Part shown: positions 34,223-42,616 of the stretch, piece by piece | Layout: each line of letters begins with the position of its first letter | How positions within the stretch are numbered: the first letter of the stretch is position 1 | Translations under genes and position numbers: made by a program | DNA from: Bradyrhizobium sp. CB82 | GTDB taxonomy: Bacteria; Pseudomonadota; Alphaproteobacteria; Rhizobiales; Xanthobacteraceae | Assembly (NCBI RefSeq): GCF_029714405.1 | Contig: NZ_CP121650.1 | Span: 806,001 to 870,000, forward strand | DNA: 64,000 nt | Direction: 5' to 3' | The notes under the pieces: model-generated | The model's input: only the letters and a program-made list of their open reading frames with translations | Database searches by the model: none | Told to the model about the DNA's origin: nothing

Positions 34223-35107
34223 ATGACCATTGCGGTTTCGATCCTACCCGAGCAGCGACTGGCGGCGCTGAACGCGGCCTATCGCCAGGCGGTGGCGCGC
34301 AAGCGCCTGCGGCTGTTCGCCGGCGCTATGCTGTCCATCGCCGCGCTGATCCTTGCCGCGATCGGGGCTGAAGTGAATTTGCGGACGCTGTTCACATATT
34401 TCGGCAATTTCGTCAGCTATTTCGACCGCATCCTCACCCTCGACAGCGGTCAGCGTGTCTGGACTGATCCCGGCGAGTGGCTGTGGGGCTGGTACAAATG
34501 GCTGAAGTTGCTCGGCGAGACGCTGCTGATCAGCTATGTCGGAACGCTGATCGGCGCGGTCTGCGCCTTCGGCCTGAATTTTTTCGCGGCTGAGAACACG
34601 TCGCCGGCACCCTGGCTGCGCTTTCTCGTGCGCCGCCTGCTCGAATTCGCCCGCACGGTTCCGGGCATCGTGTTCGCCCTGATCTTCGTCATGGCCTTCG
34701 GGCTCGGGCCGATGGCAGGCGTGCTGGCGATCGCTATTCACTCGACCGGCGCGCTCGGCAAGCTGTTTGCCGAGATCGTCGAGAATGCCGACATGAAGCC
34801 GGTCGAAGGTGTGCGCTCGACCGGCGCGAGCTGGTTGTCCTGCATGCGCTTTGCCGTGCTGCCGCAGGTCTCGGCCGGCTATGTCAGCTACGCGCTGCTG
34901 CGCTTCGAGATCAATGTCCGCGAATCCTCGGTGATGGGTTTCGTCGGCGCCGGCGGTATCGGCCAGGAACTCGTGGTCGCGATCCGGAAATTCTACTACT
35001 CCGACGTCAGCGCAATTCTGCTCATGATCGTCGTCACCATCTTCATCATCGATATCACCACGGGCTGGCTGCGCGCGCGGCTGTTCGGCAGGGATGCGCG
35101 GTCATGA
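34223..35107 (+). CDS. phnE1: Phosphonate ABC transporter permease, first subunit
   Basis: 294 residues from the ATG at 34223; a TTG at 34208 is also possible. About six membrane helices, with the permease EAA-type loop ALGKLFAEIVENADMKPVEGVR and the PhnE motif SSVMGFVGAGGIGQELVVAI. It pairs with the second PhnE to make the membrane channel for phosphonates. The stop overlaps the next start by 4 bases (ATGA), so the two are coupled. It follows the phnD hairpin. Confidence 0.92.
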   Translation: MTIAVSILPEQRLAALNAAYRQAVARKRLRLFAGAMLSIAALILAAIGAEVNLRTLFTYFGNFVSYFDRILTLDSGQRVWTDPGEWLWGWYKWLKLLGETLLISYVGTLIGAVCAFGLNFFAAENTSPAPWLRFLVRRLLEFARTVPGIVFALIFVMAFGLGPMAGVLAIAIHSTGALGKLFAEIVENADMKPVEGVRSTGASWLSCMRFAVLPQVSAGYVSYALLRFEINVRESSVMGFVGAGGIGQELVVAIRKFYYSDVSAILLMIVVTIFIIDITTGWLRARLFGRDARS

Positions 35108-35952
35108 AGGAGCTGGAACGGCCGGACACCGCAGCGCTGCGGACGAAGTATCCCGATGCGTTCGAACGGCCGGCGGCGGCGCGCCTGGCGACGCCTGCGA
35201 TGATCGCGGCGGCGCTCGCCGTCCTCATTTTTGGCCTGCACGATCTCGGCTTCGAGCCGGCAAAGTTCATCGCCGGCCTTCACCAGCTCGGCTGGATCAC
35301 GTTGATGATGATCCCGCCCGATCCCGGAACGTCGCTCCCGCTCTATCTCCGGGCGCTCGGTGAGACGCTGTCGATCGCGCTGCTCGGCACCACGCTCGCC
35401 GCAACGCTGGCGCTGCCGGTCTCCCTGCTCGCAGCGCGGAACATCGTGCCGCCGAACATCATCCGCTTTCCGGTGCGACGTTTCCTCGATTCGATCCGCG
35501 GCGTCGATACGCTGATCTGGGCGTTGGTCTGGATCAATGTCGTCGGCCTCGGCCCGTTCGCCGGCGTGCTCGCGATCATGGTCTCTGACTTCGGCGCGCT
35601 CGGAAAACTGTTTTCGGAGGCGATCGAGGCGGCCGACAAGAAGCAGGTCGAGGGCATCAGGGCGTCAGGCGGCAATGCGTTGCATGAGATTCGATTCGGC
35701 CTGATGCCGCAGGTGCTGCCGGTCATTGCCGGGCAGGTGCTCTACTTCATCGAATCGAACACGCGATCGGCCAGCATCATCGGCATCGTCGGTGCCGGTG
35801 GTATCGGGCTTCAGCTCGCCGAGCAGATCCGCGTGCTCGAATGGCAGAAAGTGTCATTCCTCGTTCTGATGATCCTGGTCGCGGTCGCCGCGATCGACTT
35901 CATCTCCGGAAAGCTCCGCTTCGCCATCATCGGGCGGCGAGCAGTGGCATGA
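35104..35952 (+). CDS. phnE2: Phosphonate ABC transporter permease, second subunit
   Basis: 282 residues with about six membrane helices. The coupling loop ALGKLFSEAIEAADKKQVEGIR and SASIIGIVGAGGIGLQLAEQI are PhnE features. It partners the first PhnE in a heterodimer. The N-terminus is cytoplasmic (MKELERPDTAALRTKYPD...). About 95 bases separate it from the opposite-strand phnF. Confidence 0.92.
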   Translation: MKELERPDTAALRTKYPDAFERPAAARLATPAMIAAALAVLIFGLHDLGFEPAKFIAGLHQLGWITLMMIPPDPGTSLPLYLRALGETLSIALLGTTLAATLALPVSLLAARNIVPPNIIRFPVRRFLDSIRGVDTLIWALVWINVVGLGPFAGVLAIMVSDFGALGKLFSEAIEAADKKQVEGIRASGGNALHEIRFGLMPQVLPVIAGQVLYFIESNTRSASIIGIVGAGGIGLQLAEQIRVLEWQKVSFLVLMILVAVAAIDFISGKLRFAIIGRRAVA

Positions 35953-36048
35953 GGCCCCTGTAGGGCAGGCAAAGCGGAGCGTGCCCACCGCTTCTGTCGA
36001 AATTCCGGAAAGGTGGTGGGCGCGGCGCGCGAAGAGCGCGCCTTTGCC

Positions 36049-36777
36049 CTATGATTCCACCAGGAACTCCACGCGCTCCGCCGCGAACCGCGAGCGTTTG
36101 GTCACCAGCGGCCTGCCGTCGGGATCGACGTCGGTCGAATCGACCACCAGGATCGGACGCCCCAGCGCAAGATCGAGCCGCGCGGCGTCGGTTGCATCGA
36201 CGATCCCGGCCGTGATTCGGGTCGAGCCACGGCGGTAGTCGCGGACGCCGTAATGGGCGAGCAGTTTTGTCATCGAGCGCGCGGCGGCGAACACCGCACC
36301 CGCATCAGGGAAGAGTTCGGCTGACAGCCAGGACGTCGAGACACAGATCGGCGTCCGGTCGGCAAAGCGCACGGATTCGATCCGGACCAGCCGCGCGCCG
36401 GTCTTCACGCCGAGCTGTCGTGCGAGCTCCCGGCTCGCCACGTCCTCCGACGCCTCGATCAACTGTCCGCGCGGCTCACGGCCGCCGGCGCCGACGATCT
36501 CCGAGAAGCGCGTACGCGAGCGCAGCGGATAGGCGAGCTTCTGCGCCTCGACATAGGTGCCGCTGCCGCGTGCGGCGCGCACCAGGCCGCGCTCGGCGAG
36601 CGCCGCCAGCGCGCGCCGCACGGTGTGGCGGTTCACGCGATAGATCTCGGCGATCTCGGTCTCGCCCGGCAGTTTTTCGCCGGCGGCAAAGCGGCCATCG
36701 GCGATGCCGCGCTCGATGCCGTCGGCGACCAGGCGCCACAGCGCGACGCCGGAAGAGGCGGTGTCCTGAAGGCTCAT
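36049..36777 (-). CDS. phnF: GntR/HutC-family regulator of phosphonate genes
   Basis: 242 residues. The winged helix (VADGIERGIADGRFAAGEKLP, YRVNRHTVRRALAALAERG) is followed by a UTRA ligand domain (SRTRFSEIVG, LVRIESVRFADRTPICVSTSW, GRPILVVDSTDVDPDGRPLVTKRSRFAAERVEF), the PhnF/HutC layout. PhnF proteins repress phn genes until a phosphonate or phosphate-related ligand binds. It is divergent from phnG, with a 24-base palindrome between them. Confidence 0.93.
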   Translation of the reverse strand: MSLQDTASSGVALWRLVADGIERGIADGRFAAGEKLPGETEIAEIYRVNRHTVRRALAALAERGLVRAARGSGTYVEAQKLAYPLRSRTRFSEIVGAGGREPRGQLIEASEDVASRELARQLGVKTGARLVRIESVRFADRTPICVSTSWLSAELFPDAGAVFAAARSMTKLLAHYGVRDYRRGSTRITAGIVDATDAARLDLALGRPILVVDSTDVDPDGRPLVTKRSRFAAERVEFLVES

Positions 36778-36810
36778 ATCGAAGACAGGCCCATCTCCAA
36801 AATCACACGA

Positions 36811-36828
36811 TTGTCACGAAACAGTCAT
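36811..36828 (+). promoter_or_regulatory. Pho box candidate before phnG
   Basis: TTGTCACGAAACAGTCAT matches CTGTCAT-N4-CTGTCAT at 5 of 7 and 6 of 7 with the normal spacer. CATTAT (36836-36841) 7 bases downstream is a plausible -10 element. Confidence 0.65.
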
Positions 36829-36843
36829 GGCGCTTCATTATCG

Positions 36844-36867
36844 AGTTGTCTATTATCATAGACAACT
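36844..36867. promoter_or_regulatory. PhnF operator candidate: perfect 10-base arms
   Basis: Arms AGTTGTCTAT and ATAGACAACT are exact inverse complements around a 4-base centre (TATC). The site sits 18 bases before the chosen phnG start, over the expected transcription start, in the phnF-phnG divergent gap. The ATAGAC core resembles known PhnF sites. Confidence 0.72.
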
Positions 36868-36884
36868 TGAATTCGGCAAGGCTT

Positions 36885-37349
36885 GTGAACGACGTGACCC
36901 AGCAAAACAGTCTCAAGATCCGGCGCAAGGCGGCGATGGCGGTGCTGGCGCATGCGGACGCAAGCACCATCGCCGGCCGCCTCCGGGCCATTACGCTGCC
37001 GCGCTACGACGATCTGCGTGCGCCCGAAAACGGGCTAGTGATGCTGCGCGGCCGAATCGGCGGCGACGGTGTGCCATTCAACCTGGGCGAGGCAACCGTG
37101 TCGCGCGCCGCAGTGCGGCTTGCGAGCGGCGAGGTCGGCTTCGGCTATACGCTTGGTCGCGACGGAGAGAAGGCGCGACTGATCGCGCTCTGCGACGCGC
37201 TGGTGCAGTCGGAAGAGTTTGCGAGCGCAATCGAGCAAGATGTCGTCGCGCCGCTGCGGGCGGACTTGCATGCGCGGCAGGCGCAGCGCGCCGCGCGAGC
37301 CGCGGCAACGAAGGTTGATTTCTACACCATGGTGCGCGGTGAGGGGTGA
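36885..37349 (+). CDS. phnG: C-P lyase core subunit PhnG
   Basis: 154 residues from a GTG at 36885 (GTG at 36894 is an alternative). Family marks are AAMAVLAHADASTIAGRL, ENGLVMLRGRIGGDGVPFNLG, EATVSRAAVRLASGEVGFGY and TKVDFYTMVRG, which align along E. coli PhnG (about 150 residues). PhnG joins PhnH, PhnI and PhnJ in the C-P lyase core that makes ribose 1-phosphonate from ATP and then splits the C-P bond. The frame stays open upstream to 36267 but that part has no similarity. Head of phnGHIJKLMN. Confidence 0.93.
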   Translation: MNDVTQQNSLKIRRKAAMAVLAHADASTIAGRLRAITLPRYDDLRAPENGLVMLRGRIGGDGVPFNLGEATVSRAAVRLASGEVGFGYTLGRDGEKARLIALCDALVQSEEFASAIEQDVVAPLRADLHARQAQRAARAAATKVDFYTMVRGEG

Positions 37350-37353
37350 GGCC

Positions 37354-37962
37354 ATGACGACGATCGCAGAACTGCCGCCCGGTTTTGCCGACAAGGTGTT
37401 GTCGGCGCAATCGACCTTTCGTTCGGTCATGGACGCGATGGCGCGACCGGGCTCGGTGCAGCGCATCGCGCCGGTCCTGGCGGCGCCGGGCCTGATGATG
37501 CGCGGCACTGCCGCGATCGCGCTAACGCTGTTCGACCATGATACGCCACTCTGGCTCGATGCGCTGATGTCGGGGAGCCCAGACGTCCTGAAATGGCTGA
37601 AATTCCATACCGGTGCGTCGGTGATCCAGGATCCTTCCGTCGCGAGCTTTGCGCTGATCGCCGATGGTGCCACGCTTCCTTCGCTCGAGCGCTTTGCGCT
37701 CGGCAGCAATGAATACCCTGATCGTTCGACCACGTTGATCCTGCAAGCCGATAGTCTCGACGCAGGGGCCGCCTTCGAGCTCCGTGGCCCGGGCATCGAC
37801 GGCGCGACGATCCTACAGGCGATGATCAGGCCAGCCGACCTGTTCGAGCGCCTGCGCCTCAACGAGGCGCTGTTTCCGCGCGGCATCGACGTGGTGCTGG
37901 TCGCCGATGACGCCGTGGTTGCGATCCCGCGCACCACGCGTATCGCGAACAAGGGAAGTTGA
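37354..37962 (+). CDS. phnH: C-P lyase core subunit PhnH
   Basis: 202 residues from the ATG at 37354, 4 bases after phnG. PhnH features are FRSVMDAMARPGSVQRI, ALTLFDHDTPLWLDALM, WLKFHTGASV, FELRGPGI and NEALFPRGIDVVLVADD. It is a structural part of the PhnGHIJ core, with a fold related to PLP-dependent enzymes but no cofactor lysine. The frame is open upstream to 37219 in a non-homologous stretch, so the later ATG is right. Confidence 0.94.
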   Translation: MTTIAELPPGFADKVLSAQSTFRSVMDAMARPGSVQRIAPVLAAPGLMMRGTAAIALTLFDHDTPLWLDALMSGSPDVLKWLKFHTGASVIQDPSVASFALIADGATLPSLERFALGSNEYPDRSTTLILQADSLDAGAAFELRGPGIDGATILQAMIRPADLFERLRLNEALFPRGIDVVLVADDAVVAIPRTTRIANKGS

Positions 37963-37965
37963 AGC

Positions 37966-39069
37966 ATGTATGTCGCAGTCAAGGGCGGCGAACGCGCCAT
38001 CGAGAACGCCCATCGCCTGCTCGCCCATGCGCGTCGCGGCGAACGGAGCTTGCCCGACATCACGCTCGGCCAGATTTCCGAGCAGCTTGGCCTTGCCGTC
38101 GATCGCGTCATGAGCGAAGGCTCGCTCTATGATCGCGAGCTCGCGGCGCTCGCGATCAAGCAGGCCCGGGGAGATCTCATCGAGGCGATCTTCCTGGTGC
38201 GCGCCTTCCGAGCCACCTTGCCGCGCTTCGGCGCAAGCGAGCCGGTCGATACCGGCGCCATGCGGGTGCAGCGGCGGGTGTCCTCGACCTTCAAGGACAT
38301 TCCGGGCGGACAGATCCTCGGGCCGACCTTCGACTACACCCATCGCCTGCTCGATCCGGGTCTGGCCGAAGGCTATGTGCCCGAGGAGCCGGCCACAGCC
38401 GAAGCCTCACCCGCCGCCACGCCGCGCGTGACCGATATTCTGGGTCGCGACGGCTTGATCGAGCCGTCACCGCAAGCCGGGCCGGACGCCCCGGTCGGCG
38501 ATCTCACGCGCGAACCCCTCAACTTCCCTGCCGATCGCGACCTGCGCCTGCAAAATCTCGCGCGCGGCGACGAAGGCTTCTTGCTGGCGATGGGCTACTC
38601 GACGCAGCGCGGCTATGGGCGCAACCATCCCTTCGCCGGCGAGATCCGCTTCGGCGAGGTCGAGGTCGAGCTCTTCGCCGAGGACGTCGGCTTCGCCGTG
38701 CCGCTGGGTGCGATCGAGCTGACCGAGTGCCAGATGGTGAACCAGTTCAAGGGCTCGGCAACGGAAGCGCCGTGCTTCACCCGCGGCTATGGCCTGGCCT
38801 TCGGCCAGAGCGAGCGCAAGGCCATGTCGATGGCGCTGGTCGATCGCGCGCTTCGCGCCCGCGAACTCGGCGAGGAGGTGCTCGCACCGGCGCAGGACGA
38901 GGAATTCGTGATGTCGCATTCCGACAACGTCCAGGCGACCGGCTTCGTCGAGCATCTGAAGCTGCCGCATTATGTCGACTTCCAGTCCGAGCTTGGCCTG
39001 CTGCGCAAGCTGCGTCAGGAATTTGCCGAGGCCAATGACGCCGAGCCGATGAAGGAGGCCGCGGAATGA
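37966..39069 (+). CDS. phnI: C-P lyase core subunit PhnI
   Basis: 367 residues, the usual length. It opens MYVAVKGGERAIENAHRLL, with ALAIKQARGDLIEAIFLVRAF, TFDYTHRLLDPGL, GYGRNHPFAGEIRFGEVEVE, and CFTRGYGLAFGQSERKAMSMA. PhnI is the nucleosidase-type catalytic subunit that, with PhnGHL, swaps phosphonate for adenine on ATP. The stop overlaps phnJ by 4 bases (ATGA), which implies coupled translation. Confidence 0.95.
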   Translation: MYVAVKGGERAIENAHRLLAHARRGERSLPDITLGQISEQLGLAVDRVMSEGSLYDRELAALAIKQARGDLIEAIFLVRAFRATLPRFGASEPVDTGAMRVQRRVSSTFKDIPGGQILGPTFDYTHRLLDPGLAEGYVPEEPATAEASPAATPRVTDILGRDGLIEPSPQAGPDAPVGDLTREPLNFPADRDLRLQNLARGDEGFLLAMGYSTQRGYGRNHPFAGEIRFGEVEVELFAEDVGFAVPLGAIELTECQMVNQFKGSATEAPCFTRGYGLAFGQSERKAMSMALVDRALRARELGEEVLAPAQDEEFVMSHSDNVQATGFVEHLKLPHYVDFQSELGLLRKLRQEFAEANDAEPMKEAAE

Positions 39070-39950
39070 ACGCGCCCACCTACAACTTTGCTTATCTCGA
39101 CGAGCAGACCAAGCGGATGATCCGCCGCGCGATTCTGAAGGCGATTGCGATTCCCGGCTACCAGGTCCCGTTCGCTAGCCGCGAAATGCCGATGCCCTAT
39201 GGGTGGGGCACCGGTGGCGTGCAGGTCACGGCCGCGATCCTCGGACCCGATGACGTGCTGAAGGTGATCGACCAGGGCTCCGACGACACCACCAATGCGA
39301 TCTCGATCCGGAAGTTCTTTGCCAAGACCGCTGGTGTCGCTACGACCACCGCGACGATTGATGCGACCGTGATCCAGACCCGTCACCGCATCCCGGAGAC
39401 GGCGCTTGGCGAAAACCAGGTGCTGGTCTATCAGGTGCCGATTCCTGAACCCTTACGCTTCCTCGAGCCGCGCGAGACCGAGACGCGCCGCATGCATGCG
39501 CTCGCCGAATACGGCCTGATGCACGTCAAGCTCTACGAGGACATCGCGCGGTTCGGACATATCGCGACGGCCTACGCCTATCCGGTGAAGGTGAACGCGC
39601 GCTACGTGATGGACCCGTCGCCGACGCCGAAATTCGACAATCCAAAGATGGACAATTGCCCTGCGCTCCAGCTTTTCGGCGCCGGCCGCGAGAAGCGCAT
39701 CTATGCGATCCCGCCCTACACGCAGGTGGTGTCGCTCGATTTCGAGGATCACCCGTTTGAGCCCTACCGGTTCAACGCTCCCTGCGCGCTGTGCGGCGCC
39801 GAGAATTCGTACCTCGACGAGATCGTCACCGACGACAAGGGCGGCCGCATGTTCGTGTGCTCCGACACCGATTTCTGCGAGGAGCGTCAGACGGCTGGCC
39901 ACCATGGCAGCCTGAGCGCCGCGCCGTACAAGGAGAGGGCGCATGGCTGA
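39066..39950 (+). CDS. phnJ: C-P lyase radical-SAM subunit PhnJ
   Basis: 294 residues. It cleaves the C-P bond by a glycyl/thiyl-radical mechanism, releasing the alkane and a ribose 1,2-cyclic phosphate. The cysteines needed are all present: C240-x2-C243 and C265 (metal-cluster ligands) and C271, one residue before the positions reported for E. coli PhnJ. Other marks are FDNPKMDNCPALQLFGAGREK and YTQVVSLDFEDHPFEPYRF. It overlaps phnI and phnK by a few bases, and lies in the core operon. Confidence 0.96.
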   Translation: MNAPTYNFAYLDEQTKRMIRRAILKAIAIPGYQVPFASREMPMPYGWGTGGVQVTAAILGPDDVLKVIDQGSDDTTNAISIRKFFAKTAGVATTTATIDATVIQTRHRIPETALGENQVLVYQVPIPEPLRFLEPRETETRRMHALAEYGLMHVKLYEDIARFGHIATAYAYPVKVNARYVMDPSPTPKFDNPKMDNCPALQLFGAGREKRIYAIPPYTQVVSLDFEDHPFEPYRFNAPCALCGAENSYLDEIVTDDKGGRMFVCSDTDFCEERQTAGHHGSLSAAPYKERAHG

Positions 39951-40737
39951 GCCCGTGCTGGAGAACGATCAGCCGCTGCTGGTCGCGGAAGCCCTGAGCA
40001 AATCCTACGGCAGGATCGCCGCCTGTCGCGACGTCTCCTTCGCGCTCTATCCGGGCGAGGTGCTGGCGATCGTCGGTGAATCCGGCTCGGGCAAGTCGAC
40101 GCTGCTTCAGCTCCTGTCGGGACAGCATGCCGCAAGTGGCGGCCGCGTCGCCTACCAGATGCGCGATGGCATGACACGCGATCTCGCAACGCTCGGCGAG
40201 GCCGAGCGGCGCTTCCTGTTCCGCACCGATTGGGGCTATGTGCACCAGGATCCCGCGCAGGGCCTGCGCATGGCGGTCTCGGCCGGCGCCAACGTCGGCG
40301 AACGCCTGATGGCCGTGGGATGGAATCACTACGGTCGCATCCGCGACACCGCCTCGAACTGGCTCGAGCGCGTCGAGATCGACGTCGCGCGCATCGACGA
40401 TGCGCCGCGGTCCTATTCCGGCGGCATGCGCCAGCGTCTCCAGATCGCCCGCAACCTCGTCACCGAGCCGCGCCTCGTCTTCATGGACGAGCCGACCGGC
40501 GGCCTCGATGTCTCCGTGCAGGCCCGCCTGCTCGATCTCTTGCGCAACCTGGTTGCCGAACTGCATCTCGCCGTCATCATCGTCACCCACGATCTCGCGG
40601 TGGCGCGGCTGCTGTCGCATCGCGTGATGGTGATGAAGGGAGGCCGCGTCATCGAGACCGGCCTGACCGATCAGGTGCTCGACGACCCGCGCGAGCCCTA
40701 TACTCAGCTTCTCGTCTCCTCGATTCTGCCGCCATGA
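39943..40737 (+). CDS. phnK: C-P lyase ABC-type subunit PhnK
   Basis: 264 residues. An ABC ATPase fold: Walker A GESGSGKSTLLQL, signature YSGGMRQRLQIARN, Walker B LVFMDEPTGGLD, H loop IIVTHDLAVARLL. The PhnK-specific insertion RTDWGYVHQDPAQGLRMAVS and the C-terminal EPYTQLLVSSIL are present. PhnK docks on the PhnGHIJ core rather than on a transporter. It overlaps phnJ by 8 bases and phnL by 4. Confidence 0.94.
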   Translation: MAEPVLENDQPLLVAEALSKSYGRIAACRDVSFALYPGEVLAIVGESGSGKSTLLQLLSGQHAASGGRVAYQMRDGMTRDLATLGEAERRFLFRTDWGYVHQDPAQGLRMAVSAGANVGERLMAVGWNHYGRIRDTASNWLERVEIDVARIDDAPRSYSGGMRQRLQIARNLVTEPRLVFMDEPTGGLDVSVQARLLDLLRNLVAELHLAVIIVTHDLAVARLLSHRVMVMKGGRVIETGLTDQVLDDPREPYTQLLVSSILPP

Positions 40738-41447
40738 GCCGCCCGATGACCGCCATGATGATCGACATCGCCGATGCACAAAAGACCTTTACGATGCACC
40801 TTCAGGGCGGCGTCGAGCTGCCTGTCGTGCGAGGCGTGACGTTCCACGTCGATCCCGGCGAATGCGTCGTGCTGTCCGGGCCGTCGGGAGCGGGCAAATC
40901 GTCGATCCTGAAAATGATCTTCGGTAACTACCGCTGCGACGGCGGCCGCATCGGCGTCCGCCATCGCGGCGCGCTGATCGATCTCGCCACCGCCGAGCCG
41001 CGGCAGATCCTCAACATCCGGCGCGACACGATCGGCTATGTCAGCCAGTTCCTGCGCGCGGTGCCGCGCGTTGCGGCCATCGACGTCGTTGCCGAGCCAC
41101 TGATCGCGAGCGGCGTGGCACGACCCGAGGCACAGCAGCGCGCAGGCGCGCTTCTGCATCGGCTGAACATCCCCGAGCGTCTCTGGCAGCTCCCGCCGGC
41201 GACTTTCTCCGGCGGCGAGCAGCAGCGCGTCAACATCGCGCGCGGCTTCATTCCGGAGCTGCCGATCCTGCTGCTTGACGAGCCGACCGCTTCGCTCGAC
41301 GCGGCGAACCGCGCCGTCGTCGTCGAACTGATTGCCGAGAAGAAGCGCCACGGCGTCGCCATGGTTGCGATCGTCCATGACGACGAGATCCGCCATCTGA
41401 TCGCCAACCGCATCGTCGACGTCACCAGTTTTGCCGCCGCGGCCTGA
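40734..41447 (+). CDS. phnL: C-P lyase ABC-type subunit PhnL
   Basis: 237 residues from the ATG at 40734, overlapping phnK by 4 bases. Walker A GPSGAGKSSILKMIFG, NYRCDGGRIGVRHRG, VSQFLRAVPRVAAIDVVAEP, signature FSGGEQQRVNIARGF and Walker B LLLDEPTASLD are as in PhnL. It works with PhnGHI in making ribose 1-phosphonate triphosphate. An upstream open frame (to 40230) is a shadow of phnK. Confidence 0.94.
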   Translation: MSRPMTAMMIDIADAQKTFTMHLQGGVELPVVRGVTFHVDPGECVVLSGPSGAGKSSILKMIFGNYRCDGGRIGVRHRGALIDLATAEPRQILNIRRDTIGYVSQFLRAVPRVAAIDVVAEPLIASGVARPEAQQRAGALLHRLNIPERLWQLPPATFSGGEQQRVNIARGFIPELPILLLDEPTASLDAANRAVVVELIAEKKRHGVAMVAIVHDDEIRHLIANRIVDVTSFAAAA

Positions 41448-41458
41448 AGGACCTGGAA

Positions 41459-42616
41459 ATGAACGCCAAGCCGAATGAAACCGTGATCGCCCACGCCAGG
41501 ATCGTGCTGGCCGACAGCGTGATCGAGCAGGGTTGGATCGCTCTTGCAGAAGGGCGAGTCGCCGAGATCGGCGAGGGCAGGGCGCCCGCAGGCGCCGAGG
41601 ATGCCGGCGGCGACCTGATCATGCCCGGCCTGATCGAGCTACATACCGATCATCTCGAAGCGCACTACGTGCCACGCCCGAAGGTGTTCTGGGATCCGGT
41701 CGCCGCGGTCATCTCTTATGACGGGCAGCTCGCGACGTCTGGCATCACCACGGTGCTGGATTCGCTGCGGGTCTGGCGCGAGGACGGCGCGGAGGAGGTC
41801 GATGGCCGCGCCGGCACGCTGGCGGCTGCGATCTCTGCGGCGCGCCTGAACAATCTCCTGCGCGCAGATCACTTTCTGCATCTGCGTTGCGAAATCCCGA
41901 TGCCTAGCGTGGTCGAGGAGGCCAAGGAGTTGATCGGCCGCCCCGACGTGCGGTTGATGTCGCTGATGGACCACACCCCCGGCCAGCGCCAGTTTCGCGA
42001 CGAAGTCAAGCTGCGCGACTACTACCGCGGCAAGGGTGGCGGCATGAGCGACGCCCAGCTCGATGAGCTCTTTGCTAGACGCTTCACGTACCAGCAGACC
42101 TATGCCGCCAGCAATATGCGCGAGATCGTCGCATTGGCGCAGGAATATAGGGTTCCACTGGCGAGCCATGACGACACCACCGAGGAGAACGTCACCGATG
42201 CGATCCGTGACGGCGTCGCGGTCGCGGAATTTCCGACCACGGTGGAAGCCGCGCGCGGCCTGCACGCAGCCGGCATCGACATTTTGATGGGCGCGCCGAA
42301 TGTGGTGCGCGGCGGCTCGCATTCGGGCAACATCGCCGCCGTCGATCTCGCGCGCGAGGGACTCTTGGACATCCTGTCGTCCGACTACATTCCGTCGAGC
42401 CTTCTGATGGCCGCGCTGCAACTGCCACAGCATGTGCCGGCGATCAGCCTTCCGGCGGCGATCCGCACCGTGACGAAGGCCCCGGCCGAGGCGGTCGGGC
42501 TCTGCGACCGAGGCGAGATCGCGGTTGGCAAGCGCGCCGATTTGATCCGCGTGCATGTTGCGGGCAGCGTTCCCGTTGTCCGCAGCGTCTGGCGGGAAGG
42601 AGAGCGCGTCGCATGA
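41459..42616 (+). CDS. phnM: Alpha-D-ribose 1-methylphosphonate 5-triphosphate diphosphatase
   Basis: 385 residues. Canonical PhnM motifs are [90 protein letters not shown] and ILSSDYIPSSLL. It removes diphosphate from the 5'-triphosphate to give the 5-phosphate used by PhnJ. It starts 11 bases after phnL and overlaps phnN by 4. The window also holds a more divergent PhnM paralogue. Confidence 0.95.
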   Translation: MNAKPNETVIAHARIVLADSVIEQGWIALAEGRVAEIGEGRAPAGAEDAGGDLIMPGLIELHTDHLEAHYVPRPKVFWDPVAAVISYDGQLATSGITTVLDSLRVWREDGAEEVDGRAGTLAAAISAARLNNLLRADHFLHLRCEIPMPSVVEEAKELIGRPDVRLMSLMDHTPGQRQFRDEVKLRDYYRGKGGGMSDAQLDELFARRFTYQQTYAASNMREIVALAQEYRVPLASHDDTTEENVTDAIRDGVAVAEFPTTVEAARGLHAAGIDILMGAPNVVRGGSHSGNIAAVDLAREGLLDILSSDYIPSSLLMAALQLPQHVPAISLPAAIRTVTKAPAEAVGLCDRGEIAVGKRADLIRVHVAGSVPVVRSVWREGERVA

